DNA of 64,000 nt from assembly GCF_000621705.1 (NCBI RefSeq), contig NZ_JHXO01000001.1, forward strand, positions 558,001 through 622,000, read 5' to 3'. The stretch comes from Prolixibacter bellariivorans ATCC BAA-1284 (GTDB lineage: Bacteria; Bacteroidota; Bacteroidia; Bacteroidales; Prolixibacteraceae). How positions within the stretch are numbered: position 1 is the stretch's first letter; each line of letters opens with the position of its first letter. Below, one piece after another: positions 63,533 through 64,000 of this stretch. The translations under genes were made by a program, and so were the position numbers. The notes beneath the pieces were generated by a model that did no database searches, had not been told where the DNA came from, and saw nothing but the letters and a program-made list of their open reading frames with translations.

Positions 63533-63973
63533 TTAAAACTCAATGGGAATGGTATAACTTACAGAAACAGGTTTTCCCCGTTGTTTTCCCGGGCTCCATT
63601 TCTCCATACCCTTTATAATTTCAGCGGCTTTTTCATCGGTATACCCGGAGCCACTGCCTCTTGCGATTTTTGTCTCAGCAACAGAACCGTCAGTTTGAAT
63701 GACAAAGCTAACGTAGGTTTTTCCTTTTAGCTTTTTCCCTTCCGATTCCGCTTTTTTAAGCATTTCTTCCTTTTGTTTTTCGATGTACTCTTTTAATGCT
63801 TCATCGCCACCTGGATACTTTGGCATATCCTCTACGATGAAGAATACCGTGCCATCTTTCTTCGCATTGTTACCAGCTTGCTTTGAAACAGCTGGAGGTG
63901 GTGGAGGCGGTGATGGCATTTCTGTTTTGGAAGGTTTGTTTACAGGATCAATTGCGATAACAGTTTTTTCCAT
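63533..63973 (-). CDS. TonB C-terminal domain protein (5' end possibly beyond window)
   Basis: At least 146 residues ending in a TonB-C domain: MPKYPGGDEALKEYIEK, TYVSFVIQTDGSVAETKIARGSG, MEKWSPGKQRGKPVSVSYTIPIEF. These carry the YP and W-x-P-G motifs of energy-transducing TonB. A Pro-rich segment (PSPPPPPPAV) precedes it. From ATG 63973 no membrane anchor is present, and the frame stays open to the right edge of the window, so the true start is probably upstream, outside the window. Confidence 0.85.
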   Translation of the reverse strand: MEKTVIAIDPVNKPSKTEMPSPPPPPPAVSKQAGNNAKKDGTVFFIVEDMPKYPGGDEALKEYIEKQKEEMLKKAESEGKKLKGKTYVSFVIQTDGSVAETKIARGSGSGYTDEKAAEIIKGMEKWSPGKQRGKPVSVSYTIPIEF

Positions 63974-64000
63974 CCGAAATTTTGGGTTATTTTTTTTCGC

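Overview
The window comes from a Bacteroidota chromosome. Evidence: gene content (paired ExbD proteins, LptE-family lipoprotein, DUF6452/DUF6048 pair, RprX/RprY-like kinase and regulator, 633-residue PurF-like protein), little recognisable Shine-Dalgarno, and several TAnnTTTG-type -7 promoter boxes. The mix of glucan branching enzyme, GH9 endoglucanase and two glutamate dehydrogenases would fit Marinilabiliales (perhaps Prolixibacteraceae), but that placement is only an impression. I see no rRNA, tRNA, CRISPR array, prophage or intact insertion sequence.

Layout. 1-3.0 kb: minus-strand envelope cluster (sigma-54 activator, LptE-like lipoprotein, TPR protein, SecG cut by the window edge). 3.2-10.7 kb: kdsB, glucan branching enzyme, CDGSH protein, an LVIVD lipoprotein, then aroB-aroA. 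10.7-18.1 kb: M28 peptidase, deoD, tadA-like deaminase, aspS, and an ExbB/membrane protein/ExbD/ExbD energising operon. 18.4-23.6 kb: asparaginase, TatD nuclease and two tandem glutamate dehydrogenases whose nucleotide-binding loops suggest different cofactors. 23.8-36.4 kb: leuS, YitT, M23 peptidase, purN, acpP-fabF-rnc, a frameshifted sensor kinase with its response regulator, and lepA. 36.7-42.9 kb: a tightly overlapping GT2 / double LAB_N / GT39 / epimerase operon (probably lipid-linked sugar transfer to an envelope glycolipid), a CDF transporter and a metallophosphoesterase.

44.3-47.5 kb holds the most interesting system: five minus-strand genes encoding an ECF sigma factor, a soluble zinc-finger anti-sigma factor, a secreted Lys/Glu-rich peptide with six Cys all in E-[AG]-K-C-G motifs, a DUF692/MNIO oxidase and a DUF2063 partner. 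This is the architecture of bufferin/HvfABC-type modified metal-binding peptides, here in a Bacteroidota setting.

47.6-55.6 kb is more plastic: an alkaline phosphatase, two tandem beta-helix/LVIVD lipoproteins with a homogenised 3' end including the terminator, an AlbA_2 protein with a duplicated 3' end, a 1.4-kb gene-free stretch with a roughly 325-bp tandem repeat and strong hairpins, and a 4 x 21-bp repeat just upstream of a small HTH gene. 56-64 kb returns to ordinary genes: GH9 endoglucanase, yjjX-like NTPase, CMD-family protein, miaB, YebC, SPOR protein, PurF-like amidotransferase and a TonB C-terminal protein at the right edge.
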